The notes: generated by a model from the sequence alone, not told the origin. DNA of 64,000 nt from Clostridia bacterium (GCA_017525875.1 JAFXSG010000013.1:64154-128153), one strand, 5' to 3'. Counted from the stretch's first letter, positions 43,144-51,961 are shown. Made by a program: numbers and translations.

Positions 43144-44515
43144 CTTTTACTAACTCCTCTTTCATTATGGTGAGCGCGGCATCGGGATAATGCTCGGACA
43201 GCAGTCCCATTGCAGCAATAATGTATTTGCGATCAACGAGGACCTCGGCGTGCTTCGGTTTGAGCGACGTTTCGTCCTCTTCATCGTAGAATCCGTAGGA
43301 CGCTATGCGCCCCGTATGCTCCGTGTGGATCAGCGAACCGCCTGTAACGATGAACTTATCCACGTTGAGCAGGTTCTTGCCGGTCTGAACGAGCTTTAGC
43401 CCGCCGATGCCGAACACTTCCTCAAGCCTTCCGGCGTGCCTTGTGACGGCGGTGCGAACGGCCATGCTCGCAAGCGCTTCATCAACGCGCTGCGTTTCGT
43501 CGTCATTGGGAAGCATGTCGGTATTTGCAGCGAACATTTCGATGATTTCGCTTGTCCTCTCTTCGGGAAGCCCGGCGATCTCAGCGATCTTTTCGATGCC
43601 GGCGGCGTCAACGATGCCGTGAATGCTGTACCGCATGCCGATATCGCCTTCGACTGTGCGCTTGATATACGGCTCGGGAAGACCCTTGAGCGAGGTACGC
43701 GGGTCGTCGGGCAAGCCTTCCGCAACGGAATAGATATCCGTCGTGGCGCCGCCGACGTCGACAGCGACGAGGTCGCCGATGCCGTTCTGCCTTTTGGTGC
43801 CTTCTGCAAGCAGCTTCATTGCCGCCATTACGGCGGAAGGCGTGGGCATCATGATGCCCGAGATGAGCTCGGAAGCCTTCGTCATGCCCTTTGCCTGAAC
43901 GATCCTGTTCAGGAAAACCTCGCGGATCTCTTTCTGTGTGGGTTCGATGTTGAGCGTGCCGAACTTTGGCATCACGTTTTCCGTGATATGTACTTCCCTG
44001 CCCTCGAGAATGCGCTCGCATTCCCTGGCGGCGTTGCGGTTGCCGGCAAGGATAACGGGATAGCTCCCGCCTATCTCGGCGAGCACCCTCGCGTTATGCG
44101 TGATGCAGTCGGTATTGCCGCCGTCCGTCCCGCCCACGAGCAGGAAGATATCGGGGTTCAGCCTTTTGATCTCGTCCGCATCGTCCTCCGTGAGTTTGAA
44201 AGCGTAGGTCTTGAGGACCTTTGCGCCTGCGCCGAGGCTTGCGGTCTTTGCTGCTTCCGCCGTGAGCTCCGGCACGAGGCCGCTCGCAAGCATCCTTAGG
44301 CCGCCCGCCGCGCTCGAAGCGGCGTATTTTTCACAGAAAACGAGCCTGCCGGTCGTCTGCTCCAGTTTATCAAGAGCATCGGCAAGCCCGTCGTTTATGT
44401 CGGTCTGAACGGTGGTGTATGAATTCGCTGTTCCCAAAAGCCGCGGCGCGTCAACGTCCACCGCGGTGACCTTAGTGTAGGTGCTTCCAAAATCAATTAA
44501 AAGAACAGGTTTCAT
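43124..44515 (-). CDS. glmL: Glutamate mutase-associated protein GlmL (MutL)
   Basis: 463 residues. An ATPase of the actin/Hsp70-like fold, with [16 protein letters not shown] at the start, a second phosphate loop near [16 protein letters not shown], and [13 protein letters not shown] between them. It is thought to reactivate the mutase by exchanging damaged B12. It lies 19 bases after the mutase sigma gene and overlaps glmE. Confidence 0.93.
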   Translation of the reverse strand: MKPVLLIDFGSTYTKVTAVDVDAPRLLGTANSYTTVQTDINDGLADALDKLEQTTGRLVFCEKYAASSAAGGLRMLASGLVPELTAEAAKTASLGAGAKVLKTYAFKLTEDDADEIKRLNPDIFLLVGGTDGGNTDCITHNARVLAEIGGSYPVILAGNRNAARECERILEGREVHITENVMPKFGTLNIEPTQKEIREVFLNRIVQAKGMTKASELISGIMMPTPSAVMAAMKLLAEGTKRQNGIGDLVAVDVGGATTDIYSVAEGLPDDPRTSLKGLPEPYIKRTVEGDIGMRYSIHGIVDAAGIEKIAEIAGLPEERTSEIIEMFAANTDMLPNDDETQRVDEALASMAVRTAVTRHAGRLEEVFGIGGLKLVQTGKNLLNVDKFIVTGGSLIHTEHTGRIASYGFYDEEDETSLKPKHAEVLVDRKYIIAAMGLLSEHYPDAALTIMKEELVKDGTCSK

Positions 44516-44534
44516 CGTAATCTCATCCCCGAGA

Positions 44535-44951
44535 TCAGTCTTCGATGTGCAGGTCTTCCTTCAGAGCGGCGATATCCACTTCGGGAGCGGTTCCCGGAGG
44601 GAAGGAACGGTCGAAGCCCATCGCTTTGAAGCGCTTCTCAACTTCGTCAAAGGGCTGCTTGCCGATTACGATGTTGCCGCCGACGTACAGCAGAATGCCC
44701 TCGAGGCCGGCTTCGTCGCACTTCTCGCGAAGGCCGCGGCAGTCGAGCTCGCCCTGGCCGTACAGCGAAGAAACGATGATCGCGTCGGCGTTGGTCTCGA
44801 TCGCGGCATTGATGAATTCTTCCTGGGAGACCATGACGCCGAGGTTGACTACGTTGAAACCCGCGTCGGAAAAGGCGTGGTACAGGATCTGGTTGCCGAC
44901 AGCGTGAACGTCTGCACCGATAACGCCGATAACCAAAGTTTTCTTTTCCAT
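44535..44951 (-). CDS. glmS: Methylaspartate mutase, sigma (B12-binding) subunit
   Basis: 138 residues. Rossmann-like B12-binding domain with the DVHAVGN motif (the DxHxxG histidine ligates cobalt base-off), [11 protein letters not shown] and [11 protein letters not shown]. The symbol glmS is also used for glucosamine synthase, a different gene at the right end. The ATG at 44951 has GAGG five bases upstream; the longer reading to 45026 has no site. First gene of glmS-glmL-glmE-mal. Confidence 0.93.
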   Translation of the reverse strand: MEKKTLVIGVIGADVHAVGNQILYHAFSDAGFNVVNLGVMVSQEEFINAAIETNADAIIVSSLYGQGELDCRGLREKCDEAGLEGILLYVGGNIVIGKQPFDEVEKRFKAMGFDRSFPPGTAPEVDIAALKEDLHIED

Positions 44952-45043
44952 TTTGACCTCACTTTTATTCAAGGTTAATGATCGCAGACCGGAGCATGTT
45001 TTGATAAGAAAAACATATGGCTCCAATCTACTTACTTAGCATT

Positions 45044-45073
45044 ATGGTACTCCGAAACATAGGCTATTGTCAA
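45044..45073 (-). promoter_or_regulatory. Promoter of the mutase-methylaspartase operon
   Basis: Minus strand: consensus TTGACA (45068-45073), 18-base spacer, TACCAT (45044-45049), about 90 bases before the mutase sigma gene. I see no cobalamin riboswitch between them. Confidence 0.6.
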
Positions 45074-45132
45074 GATGTAAGCCGCGAAATAGGTCAATAT
45101 ATTTATTCTTGTATCTATTAAGTTTTTTTGAT

Positions 45133-45160
45133 AAAAAAAGCGGAGGGATCAACCCTCCGC
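45133..45160 (-). terminator. Terminator after the citramalate operon
   Basis: Minus strand: GCGGAGGG, loop, CCCTCCGC followed by seven T (stem 45140-45147 with 45153-45160). It separates the two halves of the pathway into two transcripts. Confidence 0.88.
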
Positions 45161-45166
45161 CGCAGC

Positions 45167-45724
45167 TTATTCAATACTTCCGAGATACTCGTTTCTGCCG
45201 TTTTCGTATAGGTTGTTTCCTTCGCTGTCTATGACCGCAACGACCGGCAGATCTTCAACGACGAGTCTTCGTACGGCTTCCGCTCCGAGGTCCTCGTAGC
45301 AGACGATCTCGGCGGACTTTATGCAGCTCGACAGCAGCGCGCCTGCGCCGCCGATCGCCGCGAAATACACGGCGCCGTATTCCTTCATTGCCGCAACGAC
45401 TTCCGCGCTGCGCTTGCCTTTGCCGATCATGCCGGTCTCTCCTTCCTTGATGAGGGTCGGAGAGTACGCGTCCATGCGGTAGCTCGTGGTCGGTCCTGCG
45501 GAGCCGATGACTTGGCCGGGCTTTGCCGGCGTCGGCCCAACGTAATAAATAGTTGCGTTCTCGATATCGAAAGGCAGCTTCTCACCCTTCTCGACAAGCT
45601 CCACGAGCCGCTTGTGCGCCGCATCCCTCGCGGTATAGATTACGCCGGAAAGCAGGCAGCTTTCGCCGCTCTTAATGGTCCTTGCCATTTCCCTTGTGAT
45701 GGGCAGTTTGATCTTTCTTTCCAT
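45167..45724 (-). CDS. Class I hydro-lyase beta subunit (mesaconase/fumarase type)
   Basis: 185 residues, the C-terminal half of a class I fumarase as a separate chain. VIGSAGPTTSYRMDAYSPTL and MIGKGKRSAEV are its substrate-binding segments, and AAIGGAGALLSSCIKSAE is typical. Together with the alpha subunit it likely hydrates mesaconate to (S)-citramalate, since it stands between the methylaspartase and citramalate lyase genes. Sequence alone does not exclude fumarase or tartrate dehydratase activity. GAGGAGG is found before the ATG at 45724; it starts 11 bases after alpha. Confidence 0.88.
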   Translation of the reverse strand: MERKIKLPITREMARTIKSGESCLLSGVIYTARDAAHKRLVELVEKGEKLPFDIENATIYYVGPTPAKPGQVIGSAGPTTSYRMDAYSPTLIKEGETGMIGKGKRSAEVVAAMKEYGAVYFAAIGGAGALLSSCIKSAEIVCYEDLGAEAVRRLVVEDLPVVAVIDSEGNNLYENGRNEYLGSIE

Positions 45725-45735
45725 GGCTCTCCTCC

Positions 45736-46575
45736 TCAGATGACGGCGGTGCGGTGCCTTGTAACGTGGCAGTTGATGTTGACAGCGACCGGGAGGCCCG
45801 CAATATGCGTGGGCATCCATTCGATGTTCACCGCAAGCGCGGTGGTCTTACCTCCAAAGCCCTGCGGACCGATGCCGAGCTTATTGATCTTTTCAAGCAT
45901 CTCGCGCTCGAGGCCGGCATAGAACTCATCATTATTGGGTTCGTCCGTGCTGCGCATAAGCGCTTTCTTTGCGAGATATGCAGCTTTGTCGAAGGTGCCG
46001 CCGATGCCGACGCCGACCACGATGGGAGGGCAGGGATTCGGCCCTGCCTCCTCAACGGTCTTGAGGATAAACGCCTTTACGCCTTCAATGCCGTCCGACG
46101 GTTTGAGCATCGCAAGGCGGCTCATGTTTTCGCTTCCGAAGCCCTTAGGCGCAACTGTCAGCTCGATCTTATCGCCGGGGGCGATCTCGGTGTATAGCAT
46201 AGCGGGGGTATTGTCGCCGGTGTTAACGCGGCGAAGCGGGTCCTTTACGACGCTCTTTCTGAGGTAACCCTCGCCGTAGCCCCTGCGCACGCCTTCGTTG
46301 ACGGCTTCTTCGATATTGCCGTTGATATGCACGTCCTGCCCGATCTTGAGGAACACGCAGCAAACGCCGGTATCCTGGCAGATGGGGCACATGTTCTTTT
46401 CAGCGATGCCGTAGTTTTCAATGATCTTGTCGAGGATCCCGCAGGCAGTGCCCCAAGGTTCCGTTTCCCGCGCGGATTCAATGCGATCCTTGATATCATG
46501 CGGCAGCAGGCAGTTCGCTTCGATCGCAAGCTGAGCGATCTTCTCAGTCAATACGCTTGCATTGATTTCTCTCAT
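45736..46575 (-). CDS. Class I hydro-lyase alpha subunit (mesaconase/fumarase type)
   Basis: 279 residues, the [4Fe-4S] half. MCPICQDTGVCCVFLKIG holds the first cluster cysteine, and later ones lie in AGPNPCPPIVVGVGIGG and near the C-terminus. VNTGDNTPAMLYTEIAPGD and GFGSENMSRLAMLKPSDG are family stretches. Paired with the beta subunit, it should add water across the double bond of mesaconate. Thirteen bases after citF. Confidence 0.9.
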   Translation of the reverse strand: MREINASVLTEKIAQLAIEANCLLPHDIKDRIESARETEPWGTACGILDKIIENYGIAEKNMCPICQDTGVCCVFLKIGQDVHINGNIEEAVNEGVRRGYGEGYLRKSVVKDPLRRVNTGDNTPAMLYTEIAPGDKIELTVAPKGFGSENMSRLAMLKPSDGIEGVKAFILKTVEEAGPNPCPPIVVGVGIGGTFDKAAYLAKKALMRSTDEPNNDEFYAGLEREMLEKINKLGIGPQGFGGKTTALAVNIEWMPTHIAGLPVAVNINCHVTRHRTAVI

Positions 46576-46588
46576 TCAGTCCGTCCTT

Positions 46589-48001
46589 TCAGTCCTCTCT
46601 GACCTCGCAAATGCGGTCGATGACCGTTCCGTCGCGGTAGATAACGTCTGCGACCACGCGATCGCCGATGGCGGGTTTTTCGGGAACGCCGCTCGTGCGT
46701 TCAGCCATAGCTTTGAGTTCATGGATATCGACCACGTTTATCTTTGCGTCGATCAGGCGCTGGCGAAGTTCGGCATCCTTCGGGTTGACCGCGACGCCCT
46801 TCTGGGTGACGAGCACGTCGATCGTGCTGCCGGGCGTTGAGATGCAGGTCACGCGGTCGGTCACGATGGGCAGCCTTGCCCTTGAAAGAGGCGCGATGAT
46901 CATTGATAGTTTGGCGCCTGCCGCTGTGTCGCTGTGGCCGCCCGAACCGCCCATGATACGGCCGTTGGAATCGGTGTGTACGTTGATATTGAAATCGGTA
47001 TCTATCTGCGTTGCGCCGAGGATGACAACGTCGAGGCTGTCAACCACTGCGCTCTTTGCGCCGGGCGACGCGTAATGCGTTGCGCTTATCTCGCAGTGAC
47101 GCGGATTGTCGCGAATGGATTCTACGGCTTTAAGGTCGAAGCACTGCACGTCCATAAGAGAATCGAAGCAGCCCTCGTTAAGCATGTCTACCATGTAGCC
47201 GGTGATGCCGCCGAGGCCGAAGCTGCCGCGGATCTTTTCACGGAGCATAACGTCCTTCAGGTATTTTGCAGCCGCGAGCGACGCTCCGCCCGCGCCGGTC
47301 TGGAACGAAAAGCCCTCCTTGAGCAGGCCGCTTGCTTTAATGACGTCCACTGCGGTCATTGCCATTGAAAGGCCTACTGGATCGCGCGTGATCTTCGTCG
47401 TGCCGGAAACGATGCCTCGCGGGTCGCCAATGGACTCGACGACTACGACTTCGTTAACGTCCGTTTCGGGGATCGACCAGCCGGTGAGCGGATAAGGATG
47501 GAGCTCATCCGTGATCACGACGGTGAACTTCGCGTTCTTTGCGTCCGGCATTGCATAGCCGAGCGAACCGCAGGCGGATTTGCCGAGCTTGCCGGTGCAG
47601 TTGCCCATGCAGTCGCTCGCCGGAGCCGCGATGAACGCAACATCGATCGGAGTCGTGCCGTTCTCGATATCGCAGGGGCGGCCGCCGTGGGTGCGGAACT
47701 GGACAGGATTAGCCATATTCCCGGCTGAAATGAAGCGGCCGAGTTCTGCGGACATATAGTCCGTCAGGATATGAGTGACGACTCCGTTTTTGATATGCTC
47801 CTTGAGGGGACGGTGCGCGTCGAAAAGTGAACTGGCGTTTACGGTAAGGTCTTTTATGCCAAGCTCAGCGATCGCTTCCATGACCATATTAAGGACGTAG
47901 TCGCCGTTCCTGAGATGGTGGTGGAACGAGACGGTCATACCGTCTTTGAGGCCGCTGTCGATGACGGCCTGTTTGATCGAACCTACGAGTTTATTCATCA
48001 T
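46589..48001 (-). CDS. Citramalate/citrate lyase alpha subunit (CitF family)
   Basis: 470 residues, about 40 short at the N-terminus compared with many CitF. It transfers the acyl carrier from acetyl to the substrate acid. SFHHHLRNGDYVLNMVM, FRTHGGRPCDIENG, MGNCTGKLGKSACGSLGYAM and GIGGSGGH-like MGGSGGHSDTAAGAK are recognisable. Given the neighbours, it is more likely to act on citramalate than on citrate. The ATG at 48001 has GGAGG five bases upstream; it overlaps citE by 11 bases. Confidence 0.88.
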   Translation of the reverse strand: MMNKLVGSIKQAVIDSGLKDGMTVSFHHHLRNGDYVLNMVMEAIAELGIKDLTVNASSLFDAHRPLKEHIKNGVVTHILTDYMSAELGRFISAGNMANPVQFRTHGGRPCDIENGTTPIDVAFIAAPASDCMGNCTGKLGKSACGSLGYAMPDAKNAKFTVVITDELHPYPLTGWSIPETDVNEVVVVESIGDPRGIVSGTTKITRDPVGLSMAMTAVDVIKASGLLKEGFSFQTGAGGASLAAAKYLKDVMLREKIRGSFGLGGITGYMVDMLNEGCFDSLMDVQCFDLKAVESIRDNPRHCEISATHYASPGAKSAVVDSLDVVILGATQIDTDFNINVHTDSNGRIMGGSGGHSDTAAGAKLSMIIAPLSRARLPIVTDRVTCISTPGSTIDVLVTQKGVAVNPKDAELRQRLIDAKINVVDIHELKAMAERTSGVPEKPAIGDRVVADVIYRDGTVIDRICEVRED

Positions 48002-48872
48002 CCGCACCTCCGATGCCAAGCTGCTTTGCTATCTCCAGAGTCTGCCTGGCGCGCTCCACGATCGGCTTATCGATCATCTTGCCGCGCAGCGATACCGCTC
48101 CTTTGCCCTGCTCTTTACCGAGGCGAATGGCTTCGAAAACGAGCTTTGCGTACTCGATATCCTTGAGCGAGGGGCTGAACACCTCGTTGATCACCTTAAC
48201 GTGGCGCGGCGCGATGGCGGATTTGCCGGAAAAGCCGAGGCTTTTTGCGTACTCTGCGTCGATCACTATGCCATCATCGTCGTTAACGTCAGTAAACGGG
48301 GTGTCGTAAACGTCGATACCCGCGGCCCTTGCCGCGCAGACGAGGCGTGTTCTTGCATAGTTGATCTCGTTGCCCTGCTTCGTGCGCTTGCAGCGAAGGT
48401 CCGCCGTGAGGTCCTCTCCGCCGAGAAAGAGCGCGGTCACACGCGGGCTTGTAGTTGCGATATTGAATGCGTTTTCAACCCCGAGCGCCGTCTCGATGAG
48501 AGGGATCAGTTTTACAGTGCCAGCCGGGATGCCGCAGCGGTTCTCGACCTCGGTGATATATGCGTCCACCGTTTTGATATCCTCAGCGCAGCTCGCTTTC
48601 GGAGGCATAATGAGGTCGGGCTTCAGGGGTATGATCGCATCAAGGTCATCTCTCCAATAATCGGTGTCTATGGAGTTGATCCTGACTGTGATCTCGACTC
48701 CGCGGAAACCCATGCGTTCAAGTGCGCTGCGAACGAGCAGACGGGCTGAATCCTTTTCATCCGGCGAAACGGCATCTTCAAGGTCGAGGATGATGCTGTC
48801 CGCTCCGAGCGAATCGCCGTTGATGATCATGTTCGGCGTATTGCCCGGCAAAAAGAGCATACTTCTTCGCAT
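47991..48872 (-). CDS. Citramalate/citrate lyase beta subunit (CitE family)
   Basis: 293 residues. A TIM-barrel lyase of the CitE/HpcH family: RRSMLFLPGNTPNMI, DSIILDLEDAVSPDEKDSAR (the metal-binding Asp/Glu region), VRINSIDTDYWRDDL, and LIETALGVENA. It cleaves the (S)-citramalyl thioester into pyruvate and an acetyl thioester. First gene of the operon citE-citF-hydro-lyase alpha-beta; no citC, citD, citX or citG is found beside it. The ATG at 48872 has AAGGAG six bases upstream. Confidence 0.88.
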   Translation of the reverse strand: MRRSMLFLPGNTPNMIINGDSLGADSIILDLEDAVSPDEKDSARLLVRSALERMGFRGVEITVRINSIDTDYWRDDLDAIIPLKPDLIMPPKASCAEDIKTVDAYITEVENRCGIPAGTVKLIPLIETALGVENAFNIATTSPRVTALFLGGEDLTADLRCKRTKQGNEINYARTRLVCAARAAGIDVYDTPFTDVNDDDGIVIDAEYAKSLGFSGKSAIAPRHVKVINEVFSPSLKDIEYAKLVFEAIRLGKEQGKGAVSLRGKMIDKPIVERARQTLEIAKQLGIGGADDE

Positions 48873-48929
48873 TTTTACTCCTTCCGCAGCCATAAAAAAG
48901 CTGCGATGTCAGTTTTTGCATACATAGTT

Positions 48930-48958
48930 ATTATAAACCCGATCGCCGTCAGTTTCAA
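48930..48958 (-). promoter_or_regulatory. Promoter of the citramalate lyase-mesaconase operon
   Basis: Minus strand: TTGAAA (48953-48958), 17-base spacer, TATAAT (48930-48935), about 58 bases before citE. Confidence 0.68.
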
Positions 48959-49003
48959 TACCGTTTTTGTTCTTACTGCTGTTTTGTAATGTTCGATTGT
49001 GTA

Positions 49004-49032
49004 TTGTGTAATTGTACTTTCCGTTATATAAT
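49004..49032 (+). promoter_or_regulatory. Promoter of the P-loop protein gene
   Basis: TTGTGT (49004-49009), 17-base spacer, TATAAT (49027-49032). A start at 49032 would lie inside it, which supports the ATG at 49098. Confidence 0.58.
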
Positions 49033-49097
49033 TGTATGAAAGGCGGAACGTTACGTCCGTAAGACAAACAAAGGGTCTGCACCCGGAAAGGTATCGT

Positions 49098-50030
49098 ATG
49101 TCTTATTCAGGAAGAATGCAAAACAATCATTTCTACAGCGTTTTCTTTGCCCCTCGCGGGCGCGACCGCATGTATGACCTCGGCATTCAGATCGCTCAAA
49201 TGTATCTTTCCCCGTATGATAAGCTGATCGGCATAATCGGAGAAGCCGGCTCCGGAAAGAGCATGCTGATAAAGGGCATGTTCCCCGGGCTTGAGCTTAC
49301 GAACGACGACAACGGCGTCAATATGCGGCCCCTTCCCCTGCTCGACGCAGCCGATTACGGCTTTTTCAATGCGCATACTTATCATCTCGATATCCGATTT
49401 GAGGCGGCTTTCACCCAGCTCGGCACGCTGGCAGATGCGATCCTTAAAGCCGTTCAGAACGGGAAGCGTGTTATAGTTGAGCATTTCGATCTGATCTATC
49501 CCATGCTTAACGTGAACGCCAACCTGCTTATAGGTATGGGCGAGGAGATAATCATTACCCGTCCCACCATCTTCGGTCCCCTTCCCAGCGAACTTCACGA
49601 GCGTGTAGCCAAGTCCGTTCGTTACCGCCGCATGACGCACACCGCTGAGGATCTTTGTGAGATCTTCCTGCCCGAGAACGAATTCAAGCGCTGCAACCAT
49701 CGCGATATCAAGCACGGCTTCCTGCTCACCTTTAACGACGAACCGCCTAAGATCGATCTTGAGGAGCTGGAAGCTAAGGTAAATGACGCTATCGCCCAGG
49801 ATCTGCCCATTTCCTACGTTGATGAGGAGCATGTGCGCATCGGCGACTGGGAGCACCCCTGCACCGGTCCGCGAACGCACGTTTCGAGCACCGGCGAGGT
49901 CGAAGGTTTCCGCCTGCTGCACCGTTTTGTCTTCGATCCTGTCGAACGTGTTTATCTTGTTGCCGGCCGCGTCGGCCCCGGCGCCGGCGGCGACAGCATC
50001 GACGACGTCAACGATATCGCGGACGACTGA
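49098..50030 (+). CDS. P-loop protein, clostridial family of unknown function
   Basis: 310 residues. GIIGEAGSGKSMLIKGM is a clear Walker A loop at about residues 44-60; a Walker B is less clear (RVIVEHFDLIYP is a candidate). The remaining sequence, including GLELTNDDNGVNMRPLPLL and a C-terminal part with DEEHVRIGDWEHPCTGPRTH, resembles a group I recall under the name 'alanine-tRNA synthetase second additional domain-containing protein', but I am not certain and the name does not reveal a function. ATG at 49098 with AAAGG six bases upstream. A TIGR04076 gene follows two bases after its stop. Confidence 0.6.
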   Translation: MSYSGRMQNNHFYSVFFAPRGRDRMYDLGIQIAQMYLSPYDKLIGIIGEAGSGKSMLIKGMFPGLELTNDDNGVNMRPLPLLDAADYGFFNAHTYHLDIRFEAAFTQLGTLADAILKAVQNGKRVIVEHFDLIYPMLNVNANLLIGMGEEIIITRPTIFGPLPSELHERVAKSVRYRRMTHTAEDLCEIFLPENEFKRCNHRDIKHGFLLTFNDEPPKIDLEELEAKVNDAIAQDLPISYVDEEHVRIGDWEHPCTGPRTHVSSTGEVEGFRLLHRFVFDPVERVYLVAGRVGPGAGGDSIDDVNDIADD

Positions 50031-50032
50031 TC

Positions 50033-50281
50033 ATGAAAAAGGTACTTCTGACCATAGTAAAAAGCAAATGCCGTTCAGGGTATTTCAAAGCGGGTCAGCA
50101 GTTCGCAGTTGAGGACGTCTGCCCTCCGATCTGTACTGAGCTGTGGAACTGCATCTATCCGTACGTCTTTGCTTTGCAAAACGGAGCAAGGCTCGATCAC
50201 GGCGACGGCACCGCACTTTGTTTCGAAGCCAAATGTCCGGATGAAGGCCGCGTCGAGATACGCGGAGAATTGCTCGAATAA
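50033..50281 (+). CDS. TIGR04076 family protein
   Basis: 82 residues. The pattern LTIVKSKCRSGYFKAGQQF, ending VEIRGELLE, with cysteines at VCPPICTELWNCIYPYVFAL, matches the TIGR04076 family of small, cysteine-containing proteins of unknown function from anaerobes. It starts two bases after the P-loop gene, so the two are co-translated and may act together. Confidence 0.75.
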   Translation: MKKVLLTIVKSKCRSGYFKAGQQFAVEDVCPPICTELWNCIYPYVFALQNGARLDHGDGTALCFEAKCPDEGRVEIRGELLE

Positions 50282-50289
50282 TGAAACAG

Positions 50290-50320
50290 CGCTGCAGTAT
50301 AAAGAGCTGCAGCGTTTTTT
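50290..50320 (+). terminator. Terminator after the TIGR04076 gene
   Basis: CGCTGCAG (50290-50297) pairs with CTGCAGCG (50307-50314), then TTTTTT. Confidence 0.9.
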
Positions 50321-50365
50321 GTTATCGTGTTGCTTACTTTACACAATGTTGTCATAATTTGGCTA

Positions 50366-50394
50366 TTGAATTTTAAATGTATTCAGTATATAAT
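50366..50394 (+). promoter_or_regulatory. Promoter of the four-helix membrane protein gene
   Basis: TTGAAT (50366-50371), 17-base spacer, TATAAT (50389-50394), 72 bases before the ATG. Confidence 0.68.
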
Positions 50395-50465
50395 CAAAGT
50401 ATGAAAAAATACACAGCGATGTGTTCTAACTCTGTTGAACAACACCAGTTCAAGGAGGTATTGAT

Positions 50466-50858
50466 ATGAACCACGGTTATTCGTCCATTTTCAGGAACTT
50501 CAATGCAAACGTTTTTGCAGCCGTCATCTTTTTCTGCGGCGCGTTGTTCAGCTTGCTGAGCGGCTTTGTCGGCTGGCTCGGCGCGCTGATGTTCAGCCTT
50601 GCAGTTATAGTTTTCTTCGCCGAAAAGAATCCTTTCGTTAAAAGAGCCTGCTTCGTCGTAATGCTGCTCTGCGTCATCACGATCGTGTCCTGGCTGCTGT
50701 TCAGGTTAATCCTTCCCTGGAAGTTTTTCCACGTTCTCAACTGGATCATCGACATCTTTGTCACGCTGTTCCTCGTCTTCGGCGGTCTCTGCGCACTGAA
50801 TGGTAAGTCCGTATCGGTCCCGTTCGCAGACAAGTTTATAGACTCCGTTTGCAAGTAA
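50466..50858 (+). CDS. Four-helix membrane protein of unknown function
   Basis: 130 residues with four hydrophobic segments (about 15-35, 37-52, 59-80 and 93-112), short connecting loops and a small C-terminal tail. No family recognised. CAAGGAGG lies before the ATG. Composition is similar to neighbours. A terminator follows directly, so the zinc-ribbon gene downstream is reached mainly by read-through or by a promoter I cannot see. Confidence 0.65.
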   Translation: MNHGYSSIFRNFNANVFAAVIFFCGALFSLLSGFVGWLGALMFSLAVIVFFAEKNPFVKRACFVVMLLCVITIVSWLLFRLILPWKFFHVLNWIIDIFVTLFLVFGGLCALNGKSVSVPFADKFIDSVCK

Positions 50859-50865
50859 CGTTCAG

Positions 50866-50889
50866 ACGCCGGCTTTGAGCCGGCGTTTT
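50866..50889 (+). terminator. Terminator after the four-helix protein gene
   Basis: ACGCCGGCT (50866-50874) pairs with AGCCGGCGT (50878-50886), then TTTTC; the loop is three bases. Confidence 0.8.
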
Positions 50890-50911
50890 CATTTATGAAA
50901 GGAGAAACAAT

Positions 50912-51961
50912 ATGCCCAAACCAGAAAACATCGATTCCCTCAGGAACAACCTCGCGGACAGCGTCAAGCTCAAGTACCGCATTTCAGAAGAAGAACGCAA
51001 GCTTCCCGCTCTATTTGAAGAGCTTGGAAAGCTTGCTTTCGAGCGTTTCAGCGAAGGCCATGCGACCGATCCTCAAGTAATAGAAAAGTGCAGTGAGATA
51101 AAGAGCATCAATGATGCGATCCAAGAGATGCAGGCGCAGATCGAAGCTATCCGCAGCGGCAAGAAAGAAGAAACTGCATCTGAAGAACAGGCGCCCGAAG
51201 AGCCTCCTGCACCTCAGCCTTCTGTGTTCGATGAGCTCGGTTCGGTACCCGTCTTCGGAAAGCCCTCGCCTGAGGCGTTCTGCACCAACTGCGGCGCAAA
51301 GCTCCTTGCCGGCGCTTCCTTCTGTCTGAACTGCGGCAAAAAGATCGTCCCGGTCGAACCCCAACCGGAACCGATCCCCAAAACCATTCCCGAACCGATC
51401 CCGGAGCCGATCCCCGAACCGATCCCCAAACCGGTCACGGAGCCGATCCCCGAACCGATCCCCGAACCCATTCCCGAACCGATTCCCGAACCGATCCCCG
51501 AGCCGATCCCCGAACCGATTCCCGAACCGATTCCCGAACCCATCCCCGAGCCCGGTCCCGAGCCCGAGCCGGCAGAGCATGCCGTACCGGCTTTCTGCAC
51601 AAAGTGCGGTAAAAAGCTCCTTCCCGGCGCGATGTTCTGCCTGAATTGCGGTGCGAAGATCGTAACGAACGAATTTGCGCAAAAAGCGCCGATACCAGAT
51701 CCCGTATCCATACCGGAACCTTTGCCTGAGGTCAAGCCCGATCCGGCTTCGGTCTCGATTTCCGAAGTTCCGACTGAGATCCCGCTTCAGGAGCAGCTGC
51801 AAGACCTTGAGGAAAAGGTCCCTGCGAACGTCCTGCCCGATCCCGGTCTGACAATTCCTTCGGAGCCTCCTAAACCGGTCACGCGCTTCTGCATCAAGTG
51901 CGGCAATAAACTGGTCGGCGATCTGCCGTTCTGCCCCATCTGCGGCAACAAGAGAGAGTAA
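50912..51961 (+). CDS. Zinc-ribbon protein with long Pro-Ile-Pro-Glu stalk
   Basis: 349 residues, no known function. Residues 1-85 form a charged helical segment, probably a coiled coil. Three two-CxxC zinc ribbons follow: C124/C127-C138/C141, a second near residues 230-252 (FCTKCGKK ... FCLNCGAK), and a third at the C-terminus (FCIKCGNK ... FCPICGNK). The first two are separated by about 75 residues made of EPIP repeats, a stiff rod; a less regular Pro-rich linker precedes the third. There is no signal peptide, so it should act inside the cell as a spacer or scaffold. AAAGGAG precedes the ATG. Confidence 0.8.
   Translation: MPKPENIDSLRNNLADSVKLKYRISEEERKLPALFEELGKLAFERFSEGHATDPQVIEKCSEIKSINDAIQEMQAQIEAIRSGKKEETASEEQAPEEPPAPQPSVFDELGSVPVFGKPSPEAFCTNCGAKLLAGASFCLNCGKKIVPVEPQPEPIPKTIPEPIPEPIPEPIPKPVTEPIPEPIPEPIPEPIPEPIPEPIPEPIPEPIPEPIPEPGPEPEPAEHAVPAFCTKCGKKLLPGAMFCLNCGAKIVTNEFAQKAPIPDPVSIPEPLPEVKPDPASVSISEVPTEIPLQEQLQDLEEKVPANVLPDPGLTIPSEPPKPVTRFCIKCGNKLVGDLPFCPICGNKRE
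51357..51560 (+). repeat. 12-base coding repeat for the Pro-Ile-Pro-Glu stalk
   Basis: Near-tandem copies of GAACCGATCCCC (variants with GAGCC and ATTCCC) lie in frame inside the zinc-ribbon gene. Synonymous changes between copies show that the peptide is conserved and not only the DNA. Confidence 0.85.

Noticed and set aside
41806-43173. A 455-codon open frame on the plus strand opposite glmE
   Set aside because: It is antisense to glmE, which has full family similarity; GC-rich codon use leaves the opposite frame open. Its translation resembles no protein.
44952-45132. Cobalamin riboswitch before the B12-dependent mutase operon
   Set aside because: The leader is only about 90 bases and no B12-box-like sequence or suitable long helix was visible.
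51357-51560. Possible CRISPR array from regular repeats
   Set aside because: The 12-base units are contiguous without spacers and encode an in-frame peptide repeat.
51011-51802. Glycine/arginine/phenylalanine-rich open frame opposite the zinc-ribbon gene
   Set aside because: The apparent repeats are the reverse complement of the Pro-Ile-Pro-Glu codons; the plus-strand gene explains them.
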